DNA of 64,000 bases, taken from the NCBI RefSeq assembly GCF_000585255.1, contig NZ_JANL01000029.1, forward strand, positions 1 to 64,000, read 5' to 3'. The translations under genes and the position numbers were made by a program. Origin of the DNA: Alkalibacterium sp. AK22. GTDB taxonomy: Bacteria; Bacillota; Bacilli; Lactobacillales; Carnobacteriaceae_A. The notes under the pieces were generated by a model. It ran no database searches. It was not told where the DNA came from and was given only the letters and a program-made list of their open reading frames with translations. This document shows, in pieces, positions 53,374-63,739 of the stretch; within the stretch, counting starts at the first letter, position 1, and every line of letters begins with the position of its first letter.

Positions 53374-53573
53374 CAAGCGACTTTTTTGATTTTTAGTTTG
53401 ACAAATTAAGCTTACAATTCAAAATTTGATATATGTTTCAAAATATTTAACTGATGTTTTACCTCCTAATGTTTTTTAAAGTATTTTGTTTAGCTGGTTT
53501 TTTTGATGAAGTTAGCACTAACTTTCAATGAGCAGTGTAAATTCACATGACGCACTCTAACGATACCAAATTA

Positions 53574-53602
53574 GCACGTAATAGAAAATAATTATTACGT
53601 GC
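53574..53602. repeat. Inverted repeat before the transposase remnant
   Basis: GCACGTAATA (53574-53583) and TATTACGTGC (53593-53602) are perfect 10-base arms. It directly precedes the transposase-derived sequence. Outside it GTGTAAATTCACATGACGCAC (53535-53555) has the flavour of an IS30-type end but no matching right end could be found. The 200 bases from 53374 to 53573 hold no gene. Confidence 0.45.
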
Positions 53603-54609
53603 AGTGAGGGTTCAAATTGCTGTTTTGAAAAGGAAGACTATTCCAACAGGCGCATTGCTGACGTCATCGGGCGAGTTCCTCAGACTTTTAATAATGAGAT
53701 CCATCGTGGGGGAATCAACCAGCTCAAACATTAAAAACAAAATAGTAAGATTTATGATTACTACAACGAAATCTGTGATGTCAACACTGACCAAGCTGAC
53801 TATGATAAACAGCGATCGAAATGTGGCCGGGGGGTTAAAATTGGCCTATACAGATACTTTCATCGAATGGGCAGATGAGAAAATGCTGGATGATAAATGT
53901 TCCCCTGATATAGTGGCCGATTTTTTTAAAAGACTTGGGTTGTTCGATTCTTCAATGATCCCTTCTACAATCACGCTTTATGGTTGGATAGATTGAGGGA
54001 TTATGAGAACGCAAAACATTGATTCTCTGGAAAGTTATCTCGGAAATCAAGGGTTTCTTCTTTGAACCAAAGACAATATAAACGTGTCATCGGCCCATTG
54101 ATTGATAGTCGATGAAAAGAAATTGATAACTTTGAATCATTTGGTCACTGGTATATTAATACAGTAGTCGGTAATAAAGAAAAGACCGTTACTGTAATAC
54201 TCACTTTGGCTGAATGAAAGCCCCGATTTGAATCATCTTGAAAGTGAATGGGAAAGATTAGGAATCGGTTAATCAGGCGATCCGTGACCTTCAAAAACAA
54301 TCAGGTCATACATTACCTGAACTATTCAAAACGATAACTTGTGATAATGGTTCTGATTTTGTAGGATTTTTTGAGGCCTTAAAGGATACTTCAAATATCT
54401 ATTTTAGTCACCCCTATTAGTTTAAACGGTTAGAAAGTGAGCACGAGTATAAATTCATTCGTCGTTTCATTTGCAACGGGAAACCGATTGGTCGAGTCTT
54501 AGAAGTACAATTCTTGCGTATACAACAATGGAATGATTATCCTAGATAAATATTGGATTACAAAATACCATATGAAAGCTACGTCAATGCGCTAAGATTA
54601 GATTGTTAG
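53603..54609 (+). pseudogene. Decayed IS30-family transposase
   Basis: Translating in changing frames recovers an almost full transposase: QIAVLKRK, then after a frameshift YSNRRIADVIGRVPQTFNNEIHRGG (helix-turn-helix), an in-frame stop, a second shift to AYTDTFIEWADEKMLDDK and LYGWID, further breaks, ESFGHWYINTVVGNKEKT, TITCDNGSDFVGFFEALKD, YKFIRRF, RIQQWNDYPR and NALRLDC. The first catalytic Asp (expected EIDTVV) is Asn here. At least three frameshifts and several stops show long decay. It interrupts the AT-rich transferase/polymerase run. The 214 bases after it up to the next gene show nothing but AT-rich sequence. Confidence 0.88.
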
Positions 54610-54823
54610 ACTGCCCTTAGACAGTTTCAGACGGTTTTAATCAAGAGTATAAATTGCTCAGGTAGAAAGTTGTAGAGTTAAAAATTCTTAGATGTGCTCT
54701 TAAGTATTTTATATAATAAATTGTTTGCTTTTAAAGTAGTCAAATAATTTCCTTCTAGATACAATAAATATACTATATTATAAACGAAAGACATGATAAC
54801 AGTTTAAATATCGAGGTGAAATA

Positions 54824-55801
54824 ATGAAAAATGAAATACTAGTAAGCATTTCATGTATTGCATATAATCATGAACCGTATATAGCTGATGCGATAGATAG
54901 TTTCTTAATGCAAAAAACAAACTTTAAATTTGAGATTTTGATACATGACGATGCTTCTACAGATAAAACAGCAGAAATAATTAAGAAATATGAAAATAAA
55001 TATCCTGGTATCATTAATACTATATTTCAGAACGAGAATCAATATTCAAAAGGTGTCAAAGTTGGTACTATTAATAATAGTAGAGCTAATGGAAAATATA
55101 TGGCCATTTGTGAAGGAGATGACTATTGGACGGATCCATATAAGCTTCAAAAGCAGGTAGACTTTTTGGAAGAAAATCCAGAATATAGTTTATGTGTACA
55201 CGCTGCAAAAAGAGTTGATGCGAAAACAAAAAAAGAATTTTCTGAAATTAGACCAGTCATTAGAAATAAAGAATTTTCTACGGAGGAGGTAATTAGTCGT
55301 GGAGGGGGACTATTTCCTACAAATTCCATGGTTTATAGGAGAAAAGAAAGTCTTGTTACACCAGATTTTTATAATAATGCACCTGTAGGTGATTATCCAC
55401 TTACCATTTTTTTATCACTTATAGGCAAAGTGCACTATATGGATGAGTTTATGTCTGCGTATCGGACCAATGTGGAAGGGTCTTGGACAAATAGAACTTT
55501 GTCAGACATAAATAAAACAATTAGTTATATTTATAAGAGGATTGGAATGCTTGATGAGATAAATATTTATACTGAAGGTGAATATTTGGCAGTTATTGAA
55601 AATACTAAACTTTATAACAGATACCTAATACTTCAGCTAAAAGGCAATTATAGAGAAATTAAAGAAGGAGAATGTAGCATTATTTATAATTCTCTGAATT
55701 TTAAAGGTAAAGCAAAAATATTTATCAAACAATATTTGCCAAGTGCAAACAACTTCTTAAAATCAATAAGAGGGAAGTATAAATCATGGGCACTGAAGTA
55801 A
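54824..55801 (+). CDS. Glycosyltransferase family 2
   Basis: GT2 transferase of 325 residues: VSISCIAYNHEPYIADAIDSFLMQKTNFKFEILIHDDASTDKT, ANGKYMAICEGDDYWTDPYKLQKQVDFLEENPEYSLCVH. The EGDDYWTDP motif defines a subgroup of capsule GT2 enzymes. It overlaps the flippase gene by 16 bases. Gene begins at ATG 54824 after ATCGAGGTG. AT-rich. Confidence 0.88.
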   Translation: MKNEILVSISCIAYNHEPYIADAIDSFLMQKTNFKFEILIHDDASTDKTAEIIKKYENKYPGIINTIFQNENQYSKGVKVGTINNSRANGKYMAICEGDDYWTDPYKLQKQVDFLEENPEYSLCVHAAKRVDAKTKKEFSEIRPVIRNKEFSTEEVISRGGGLFPTNSMVYRRKESLVTPDFYNNAPVGDYPLTIFLSLIGKVHYMDEFMSAYRTNVEGSWTNRTLSDINKTISYIYKRIGMLDEINIYTEGEYLAVIENTKLYNRYLILQLKGNYREIKEGECSIIYNSLNFKGKAKIFIKQYLPSANNFLKSIRGKYKSWALK

Positions 55802-57249
55802 ATAAGTCTAGAGTTTTAACTTCTTTATTGTGGAAACTCTTAGAGCGTAGTGGAACTCAAGGTATACAATTTATTGTGCAAATAATTTTAGCAAGACTAC
55901 TATCCCCAGAAGAATACGGAATCATAGCAATCGTAATGGTCTTTATACTTTTAGCCAATGTATTTGTCCAAAGTGGTTTTAGTACGGCATTAATTCAAAA
56001 GAAAGATGCTGATGAAGTTGATTTTTCATCTGTTATGTATTTAAGTTTAGTCATTGCAGTAGTTCTTTATGGAATCATTTTTGTTACAGCTCCTTTTATA
56101 GCAAGTTTTTACACACAACCTTTACTAATTCCAGTTTTAAGAGTGTTGTCAATTACGTTGTTTATAGGAGCGTTTAATTCTATTCAAAATGCTTTTGTTG
56201 CAAAGAATATGATGTTCAAAAAGTTATTTTTGAGTAGTTTGATAGCGGCTATAGTATCTGGAATTATTGGTATAACTGCGGCATACAGTGGCTTGGGAGT
56301 ATGGGCACTTGTAATACAACAACTGTGTAACCAACTCATGATAGCTATCGTTCTCTGGTTTACCGTAAAATGGAGACCACATTTACTTTTTTCATTCAAT
56401 AGAGTAAAAGTTCTTTTTTCATATGGTTCTAAGTTGCTCGCGTCAGCATTGATTGACACGCTATATCAAGATTTACGGACGCTTGTGATAGGTATGATGT
56501 ATACACCTGCGATGTTGGGTTTTTTTAATAGGGGAAGACAATTTCCGCAACTTATTGTATCTAATATAAATGGTTCTATACAGTCAGTAATGTTGCCATC
56601 TTTATCTGCCCATCAAGATAATAGAATAAGAGTAAAGGAAATGGTGAGACGTGCAATTGTATCAAGCTCGTTTTTGGTTTTTCCTATGATGGCAGGTATG
56701 GCTGTTATAGCTGAGCCGCTAGTTCTAATTATATTGACTGAAAAATGGCTACCAGCCGTTCCTTTTTTACAGATAGCATGTGTTACTTTTGCATTATGGC
56801 CGATCCATACAGCGAATTTACAGGCAATTAACGCAATGGGTAGAAGTGATATTTTCCTAAAGCTTGAGATAATCAAAAAAATAATGGGATTGATTGTTTT
56901 AGGAGTGAGTTTGCCTTTTGGTGTTTATGCTATAGCCCTGGGTGGCATTTTTAGTGGTTTGATAGGAAGTTTTATAAATGCTTATCCAAATAAAAAGTTA
57001 TTAAACTATAGCTATAAAGAGCAGTGGCTAGATATTATGCCATCATTATTGATTTCACTCATCATGGGAGTTATCGTTTATTCAATAAATTATTTAAATA
57101 TGCTAGCATGGCAAATACTAGGCTTACAAATAATTTCTGGCGGAATTATATATGTTTTACTAGCAAAGGTATTTAAAGTAGAAAGTTTAACTTATTTAGT
57201 TGCTACTATGAGAGAGCTAATAAAATCTAGAAAGGGGGCATCAGCGTGA
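55786..57249 (+). CDS. wzx: Polysaccharide flippase (Wzx-type), second copy
   Basis: Membrane protein of 487 residues with about fourteen hydrophobic segments and the family signature ILARLLSPEEYGIIAIVMVFILLANVFVQSGFSTALIQKKDAD near residues 30-75. It would export the block C repeat unit. Being near RmlA/RmlB, aminotransferase and transferase genes supports that. It shares 16 bases with the preceding transferase gene and four with the ATP-grasp gene that follows. It differs clearly in sequence from the flippase at 17.5 kb. Confidence 0.88.
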   Translation: MGTEVNKSRVLTSLLWKLLERSGTQGIQFIVQIILARLLSPEEYGIIAIVMVFILLANVFVQSGFSTALIQKKDADEVDFSSVMYLSLVIAVVLYGIIFVTAPFIASFYTQPLLIPVLRVLSITLFIGAFNSIQNAFVAKNMMFKKLFLSSLIAAIVSGIIGITAAYSGLGVWALVIQQLCNQLMIAIVLWFTVKWRPHLLFSFNRVKVLFSYGSKLLASALIDTLYQDLRTLVIGMMYTPAMLGFFNRGRQFPQLIVSNINGSIQSVMLPSLSAHQDNRIRVKEMVRRAIVSSSFLVFPMMAGMAVIAEPLVLIILTEKWLPAVPFLQIACVTFALWPIHTANLQAINAMGRSDIFLKLEIIKKIMGLIVLGVSLPFGVYAIALGGIFSGLIGSFINAYPNKKLLNYSYKEQWLDIMPSLLISLIMGVIVYSINYLNMLAWQILGLQIISGGIIYVLLAKVFKVESLTYLVATMRELIKSRKGASA

Positions 57250-58442
57250 AAAAAATACTTTTACTAGGCGGTTCAACTCAACAGATCCCCGCAATTGAAT
57301 ATGCCAATAAAAAAGGATACTATACGGTGCTATGTGATTATTTACCTGATAATCCAGGTCAACACGTTGCTAAAGTATTTTACTGTGTGAGTACGACAGA
57401 TAAAGAAGCAATCTTAAAGGTTGCAAAAAAAGAAAAAGTAGACGGCATCGTAGCCTATGCATCTGACCCGGCTGCACCAACAGCTGCTTATGTGGCAGAG
57501 CAATTAGGCTTGCCAACTAATCCCTTTTCGTCTGTTGAAATATTAACTTTTAAAGATAAGTTTAGGACATTTTTAAAAGAGAACCATTTTAATTGCCCCA
57601 AAGCTCAAAGTTATACATCTTTTGAACAGGCCAAGCAAGATATTGAGAACTTTAACTTTCCAGTCATGGTGAAACCAATTGATTCCTCAGGCAGTAAAGG
57701 CGTTAGTAAAGTTTTAAAGTTAGAAGACTTTGAACAAGCTTTTGAAATAGCTTTAGAGCATTCAAGAAGTCAGCACATCATTGTTGAAGAATTTATCGTT
57801 CAAGATCATCCGTATATGATTGCTGGTGATTGCTTTGTAGTGGATGGACAAGTCACTTACTGGGGGCTACTCAATAGCCACAGGCATAAAGGTGCTAATC
57901 CTTATGTTCCTATTGGTACGAGTTATCCTATTTATATCAGTGAAGATCGATTCAACTTAGTAAAAAAAGAAACACAAAAATTATTTGATTGTTTAAATAT
58001 AAAGTTTGGTGCTTTTAATGTGGAAATTATGATTGACCAAAATGAACAACTATATTTTGTTGAGATGGGACCACGTAATGGAGGCAATATGATACCTGAC
58101 TTGCTGTTTATGGCTACAGGTGAAGACATGATTGCAGCGACTATAGAATCAGCATTAGGACAGGGCTACACCTTTAGCCAAGATAAACCGCATAAGACAT
58201 TTATTTCGACTTATGTGTTGCACACAGAGCAAACTGGACGATTGTTAGATATTAAGTATAAAGAAGGAATAGAAGGAAAGATTCTAAAAAAAATTCTATA
58301 TAAGAAAAATGGCGAGCTTGTTCAGCGCTTTTATGGATCAAATAAGGCACTAGGAATAGTTTTTCTAAATTTTAATAACCAACAAGAACAGATGGACTTT
58401 GTAACTAAACCCGAGCAATGGATTGAAGTAATTGTAGAGTAG
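57246..58442 (+). CDS. ATP-grasp ligase-like protein (carboxylate-amine type)
   Basis: Cytoplasmic protein of 398 residues. N-terminal pre-ATP-grasp domain KKILLLGGSTQQIPAIEYANKKGYYTVLCDYLPDNPGQHVAKVFYCVSTTDKEAIL, then the ATP-binding core with VMVKPIDSSGSKGVSKVL (about 140-157), IIVEEFI, and metal-binding FNVEIMIDQNEQLYFVEMGPRNGGNMIPDL. This is the PurK/carbamoyl-phosphate-synthase-like class, common in capsule loci for amide-bond formation. Start GTG 57246 overlaps the flippase stop. Followed by GNAT, DegT aminotransferase, RmlA and RmlB: the amine made by the aminotransferase is the natural acceptor. Substrate not determined. Confidence 0.8.
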   Translation: MKKILLLGGSTQQIPAIEYANKKGYYTVLCDYLPDNPGQHVAKVFYCVSTTDKEAILKVAKKEKVDGIVAYASDPAAPTAAYVAEQLGLPTNPFSSVEILTFKDKFRTFLKENHFNCPKAQSYTSFEQAKQDIENFNFPVMVKPIDSSGSKGVSKVLKLEDFEQAFEIALEHSRSQHIIVEEFIVQDHPYMIAGDCFVVDGQVTYWGLLNSHRHKGANPYVPIGTSYPIYISEDRFNLVKKETQKLFDCLNIKFGAFNVEIMIDQNEQLYFVEMGPRNGGNMIPDLLFMATGEDMIAATIESALGQGYTFSQDKPHKTFISTYVLHTEQTGRLLDIKYKEGIEGKILKKILYKKNGELVQRFYGSNKALGIVFLNFNNQQEQMDFVTKPEQWIEVIVE

Positions 58443-58450
58443 GTGAGTGC

Positions 58451-58918
58451 ATGGCAAGTAAAAGTTTTGATAAAAATAATGATTTTAATATTAAAAAAAT
58501 ATCTAGTCCTAAAGAAATTCATAATGCTCTTTTTGAGATAAGCAGTGCATATAATCCACCATTGACCACTAGTATCAAGGACTTATATGAATTTGCAGCT
58601 AAATTAGCTATGAATGCTGAAGTATTCGTAGCTATAGATCAATCGGTTTTAGGCTTGATAGCTTTTTATTGCAATAATGTAGTGGATAAAATAGGATATA
58701 TTACGCAAGTTGGGGTTAAAACCAGTGCTCAATCGAGTGGTCTAGGTAAGCAACTCATGGATAAAGCATATTCAGTTTGTAAAACTAAAGGCATGCAAAA
58801 GATAAAGTTGGAAGTTAAAAAAAATAATTCAAAGGCAATCATATTTTATAAAAAACAAGGATTTAAAGAATGTGGGGATGCTTCAGAATATTCTATTTAT
58901 ATGGAAAGATCGCTATAG
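58451..58918 (+). CDS. GNAT-family N-acetyltransferase
   Basis: Protein of 155 residues with the GNAT acetyl-CoA site VGVKTSAQSSGLGKQLMDKA (residues about 93-112, Q-x-x-G-x-G/A) and a C-terminal KNNSKAIIFYKKQGFKECG. Context predicts acylation of the amino group of a dTDP-4-amino-4,6-dideoxyhexose (as RffC/WecD do), or of an amino acid attached to it. Starts at ATG 58451, nine bases after the ATP-grasp gene. Confidence 0.82.
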   Translation: MASKSFDKNNDFNIKKISSPKEIHNALFEISSAYNPPLTTSIKDLYEFAAKLAMNAEVFVAIDQSVLGLIAFYCNNVVDKIGYITQVGVKTSAQSSGLGKQLMDKAYSVCKTKGMQKIKLEVKKNNSKAIIFYKKQGFKECGDASEYSIYMERSL

Positions 58919-58933
58919 AAAAGAGGTAACTTA

Positions 58934-60025
58934 ATGAATAAAATCCAAGTAACTCAATCTTCGATGCCCCATTTTGATGACTACGTTAATGAGATTAAAG
59001 ACCTTTGGGACAGTAAGTGGTTAACAAATAGAGGGAGCAAGCACCAACAATTAGAAAAAGAATTAATTGATTATTTGAACGTGTCTAATATCTCTTTATA
59101 CACAAACGGGCACTTAGGTCTAGAGAATATACTGGATGCCTTTAATCTTAAGGGTGAAGTGATTACGACCCCTTTTACCTTTGCTTCAACGACTCACTCT
59201 ATTGTAAGAAACGGTTTAAAACCAGTATTTTGTGATATAAACCCACTGGATTATACGATTGATGTCGATAAAATTGAAAGCTTAATTACCGAAGATACCT
59301 GTGCAATCGTCCCCGTTCATGTATACGGAAATGTATGTGATGTTGAAAAAATCGAAGAGATTGCCAAAAAACACTATTTGAAAGTCATCTATGATGCGGC
59401 CCATACATTTGGAGTAACAGTAAACGGACAAGGCATTGGTTCTTTCGGTGATGCTTCCATGTTTAGTTTTCATGCAACTAAAGTGTTTAATACTATTGAG
59501 GGTGGCGCTGTGACCTTTGGAGATGCCTCCTTGAGTTCAGTTCTTGATCAACTGAAGAATTTTGGTATTACTAGTCCAGAGTCTATAGATTATGTTGGCG
59601 GCAATGCTAAAATGAACGAATTCCAGGCAGCAATGGGTATATGTAATTTAAGGTACGTCGACGAAGAAATTGCAAAACGCCAAAAAGTAGTTCAACGGTA
59701 TCGCTCAAACCTTGAACATGAGGAGGGCATCACTCTTGTAAAAGAACAACCGGGTGTAAAGAGTAACTTTGCGTATTTTCCTGTCGTTTTTGATCACTAC
59801 AAATCAACAAGAGATCAAATATTTGAGAAGTTGAAAGAACACGATATTATTGCTAGAAAGTATTTTTATCCTCTTATAAATGAATTCAATTGCTACAAAG
59901 ATGATCATGATGTAAAAGACACACCAGTAGCGAAGTATATTGCAGACAGGGTATTAACTCTTCCTTTATATGCCGACTTGAGTCTAGCTGATGTAGATAA
60001 AATCTGTCAAATTATAAAAGAATAG
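58934..60025 (+). CDS. DegT/DnrJ/EryC1-family sugar aminotransferase
   Basis: PLP-dependent aminotransferase of 363 residues. Sequence shows the ISLYTNGHLGLENIL start of the fold, TTPFTFASTTHSIVRNGLKPVFCDI, YDAAHTFGV, and SFHATKVFN with the PLP-binding Lys183. It would convert the 4-keto sugar from RmlB into a dTDP-4-amino-4,6-dideoxyhexose, either the gluco (VioA-like) or galacto (WecE-like) form; I cannot choose by eye. It is 15 bases after the GNAT gene and 12 before rmlA, in one operon. Confidence 0.88.
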   Translation: MNKIQVTQSSMPHFDDYVNEIKDLWDSKWLTNRGSKHQQLEKELIDYLNVSNISLYTNGHLGLENILDAFNLKGEVITTPFTFASTTHSIVRNGLKPVFCDINPLDYTIDVDKIESLITEDTCAIVPVHVYGNVCDVEKIEEIAKKHYLKVIYDAAHTFGVTVNGQGIGSFGDASMFSFHATKVFNTIEGGAVTFGDASLSSVLDQLKNFGITSPESIDYVGGNAKMNEFQAAMGICNLRYVDEEIAKRQKVVQRYRSNLEHEEGITLVKEQPGVKSNFAYFPVVFDHYKSTRDQIFEKLKEHDIIARKYFYPLINEFNCYKDDHDVKDTPVAKYIADRVLTLPLYADLSLADVDKICQIIKE

Positions 60026-60037
60026 GGTGATAACAGT

Positions 60038-61959
<1,922 letters not shown>

Positions 61960-62009
61960 TTAAGGATGTCATCTTTTACTCCACTATAAAGTTACTATTA
62001 TTTAGCTGG

Positions 62010-62056
62010 AATACTCTCATAACAGACGCTAAGTGTCTGTTATGAGAGTATTTATT
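62010..62056 (+). terminator. Terminator of block C
   Basis: AATACTCTCATAACAGAC (62010-62027) pairs perfectly with its complement at 62035-62052, followed by TATTT. An 18-bp stem. Confidence 0.92.
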
Positions 62057-62129
62057 TGATCCGGCAGGCATCCTAAAATAGTGCTTTCTGTATTTACTAT
62101 GCCCAGCTAAATTTTTTGTGAAATTAGCT

Positions 62130-62158
62130 TTGAATAAGATCAATAAAAAGTGTATTAT
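62130..62158 (+). promoter_or_regulatory. Candidate promoter of the first right-edge ATP-grasp gene
   Basis: TTGAAT (62130-62135) and TATTAT (62153-62158) are spaced by 17 bases. A later TATAAT at 62235-62240 with TTGTGT at short spacing is an alternative. The first leaves a leader of about 160 bases containing a small frame at 62278. Confidence 0.4.
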
Positions 62159-62277
62159 AATAACTGTTGCACTATCAAGTTAATGACTTTTTAGGCGCAA
62201 TTGCTGAACTGTGTTGTGTAGTTACTAATAAATATATAATATAGAATTTGTTTTACTGTGGAGGAAAAGTTTCAAAA

Positions 62278-62310
62278 TTGGCCACCCAAAAAAATAATAA
62301 GTCGAAATAA
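62278..62310 (+). other. Possible 10-codon leader frame
   Basis: GGAGGA (62260-62265) is followed after 12 bases by TTG 62278, which opens a frame encoding MATQKNNKSK and stops at 62308-62310, overlapping the ribosome site of the next gene. It may be a leader peptide that couples translation, or chance: spacing is long and the frame is very short. Confidence 0.25.
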
Positions 62311-62321
62311 GGAGAATACCC

Positions 62322-63392
62322 GTGTTAAAAACACTTAAATATGCTTTTCAAAACGTCACTATATTCAAAACCATTTTGCAGCAAGAAAAGAAAGCAGCCT
62401 TTGAAACGAACTACAAGGAAAAGTACTTGGGGTTACGACATGGCTTTAACAGTGAAAAAGTATTGATGTACGGTTTAACAAAAGACAACGTGGATACGTA
62501 CATTTCAGAACATCGACGCTACCGGGCTAAGAGAATCAACGAAAAAGCCGCGCATGTGTTTGATAATAAACTCATTACGGAACGGATTTTAAAAGCTTTT
62601 GTGTCAGTACCTGAATGCTACTATTATTTGGACGGTGGCAAGGTAACTCCTCTGTCAACAGAGAGTCATGAGTCTTTGTCTGTTGATGAATTAATGATGT
62701 TCATTAGACGTGAACAAAAGCTTATCTTGAAGCCTTTATCCGGTGGGAGTGGTACAGGCGTACAAGTCGTAGTGTATGATGACAAGCGTGACGTTTATTT
62801 CACCAACAACAAAGAAAACAGTGCTCAGGACATGACTGCTTTTTTAAAGAGTTTAAATAATTATTTAGTAACTGAATTTGCCAAGCAAAGCGATTATTCA
62901 GCTTCACTGTATCCCGAGTCAACGAATACCATAAGAGTCTTGACAATGGTTGACCCAAAGACCAATGAACCTTTTATTGCTGCAGCTGCACAAAGAATCG
63001 GGACAGAAAAGACCAAACCGATTGACAACTTTGGTGGAGGCAGAGGCGGACTCAGTTTCCTCGTTGATCTAGAAACCGGTAAATTAAGCCAGGGGGCCCG
63101 CATTTCTTCCAATGGCAGAAAAGAAGCGATAGAACGTCACCCTGACACGCAGGCGTTACTTTTAGGAAAGACCGTACCGCATTGGGACAAGATCAAAAGA
63201 GATTTACTGAACACTGTAACGAAAAATCCCTATTTGAAGTATGTCGGCTGGGATATCCTAGTAACGGATGAAGGTTTTACAGTTATTGAAATAAACAGTT
63301 TCTCAGGTGTATCGGTCTTTCAGGTTCATCAGCCACTGACTGCCTTTGATCCAAGGGTGGAAGAGTTCTATCAATACCATAATATTCATTAG
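62322..63392 (+). CDS. Sugar-transfer-associated ATP-grasp protein
   Basis: Cytoplasmic protein of 356 residues resembling the sugar-transfer-associated ATP-grasp family. The N-terminal helical region has YKEKYLGLRHGFNSEKVLMYGLTKDNVDTYISEHRRYRAKRIN. The ATP-binding core shows LILKPLSGGSGTGVQVV (about 137-153), YLVTEFAKQSDYSASLYPESTNTIRVLTM, AAAQRIGTEK, NFGGGRGGLSFLVDLETG and GWDILVTDEGFTVIEINSFSG with the acidic metal ligands. The family occurs in polysaccharide loci; its reaction is unproven and assumed to be carboxylate-amine ligation. Start GTG 62322 with AAGGAG. It has its own promoter and terminator. Confidence 0.82.
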   Translation: MLKTLKYAFQNVTIFKTILQQEKKAAFETNYKEKYLGLRHGFNSEKVLMYGLTKDNVDTYISEHRRYRAKRINEKAAHVFDNKLITERILKAFVSVPECYYYLDGGKVTPLSTESHESLSVDELMMFIRREQKLILKPLSGGSGTGVQVVVYDDKRDVYFTNNKENSAQDMTAFLKSLNNYLVTEFAKQSDYSASLYPESTNTIRVLTMVDPKTNEPFIAAAAQRIGTEKTKPIDNFGGGRGGLSFLVDLETGKLSQGARISSNGRKEAIERHPDTQALLLGKTVPHWDKIKRDLLNTVTKNPYLKYVGWDILVTDEGFTVIEINSFSGVSVFQVHQPLTAFDPRVEEFYQYHNIH

Positions 63393-63441
63393 CAGCACAG
63401 TCTGAAGAGTGAAGGAATACTGCTTATCTAATTATAAGACC

Positions 63442-63484
63442 ATAGAAGAGACAAGCCAAAAGTGTTTGTCTCTTCTATATTTTT
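63442..63484 (+). terminator. Terminator of the first right-edge ATP-grasp gene
   Basis: ATAGAAGAGACAA (63442-63454) pairs with TTGTCTCTTCTAT (63466-63478), followed by ATTTTTG. The rest of the 347-base gap up to the last gene shows no other clear site. Confidence 0.88.
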
Positions 63485-63739
63485 GTGATGACTGTACGGA
63501 TAGTTTTTAGGAAAGGTCATATTTCTTTACTTGTTCAGACTCTATATGAGATAATCGTTTAGTGAGTGCTATATAGTCTAGCAAGAAAAGTTAAGCCAAA
63601 CGAAACTGTTAAAGTAGTCGAGCATTTTTATCACTTTCAAAAAAGCACTCTCACTGCGTATCTGTGATTTAAATACGTGTACTTAGTAATGTTCTAATTT
63701 AAGACTCAAACTATCAGGCTCTATCAGGAGGAAACAACT

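Noticed and set aside
53604-53996. A 130-residue protein gene in the gap after the third polymerase
   Set aside because: It is a fragment of the decayed IS30 transposase read partly in the wrong frame.
53535-54700. Defined terminal inverted repeats of the IS30 remnant
   Set aside because: A left-end-like sequence exists, but no right end matching it could be found by eye, so boundaries are left open.
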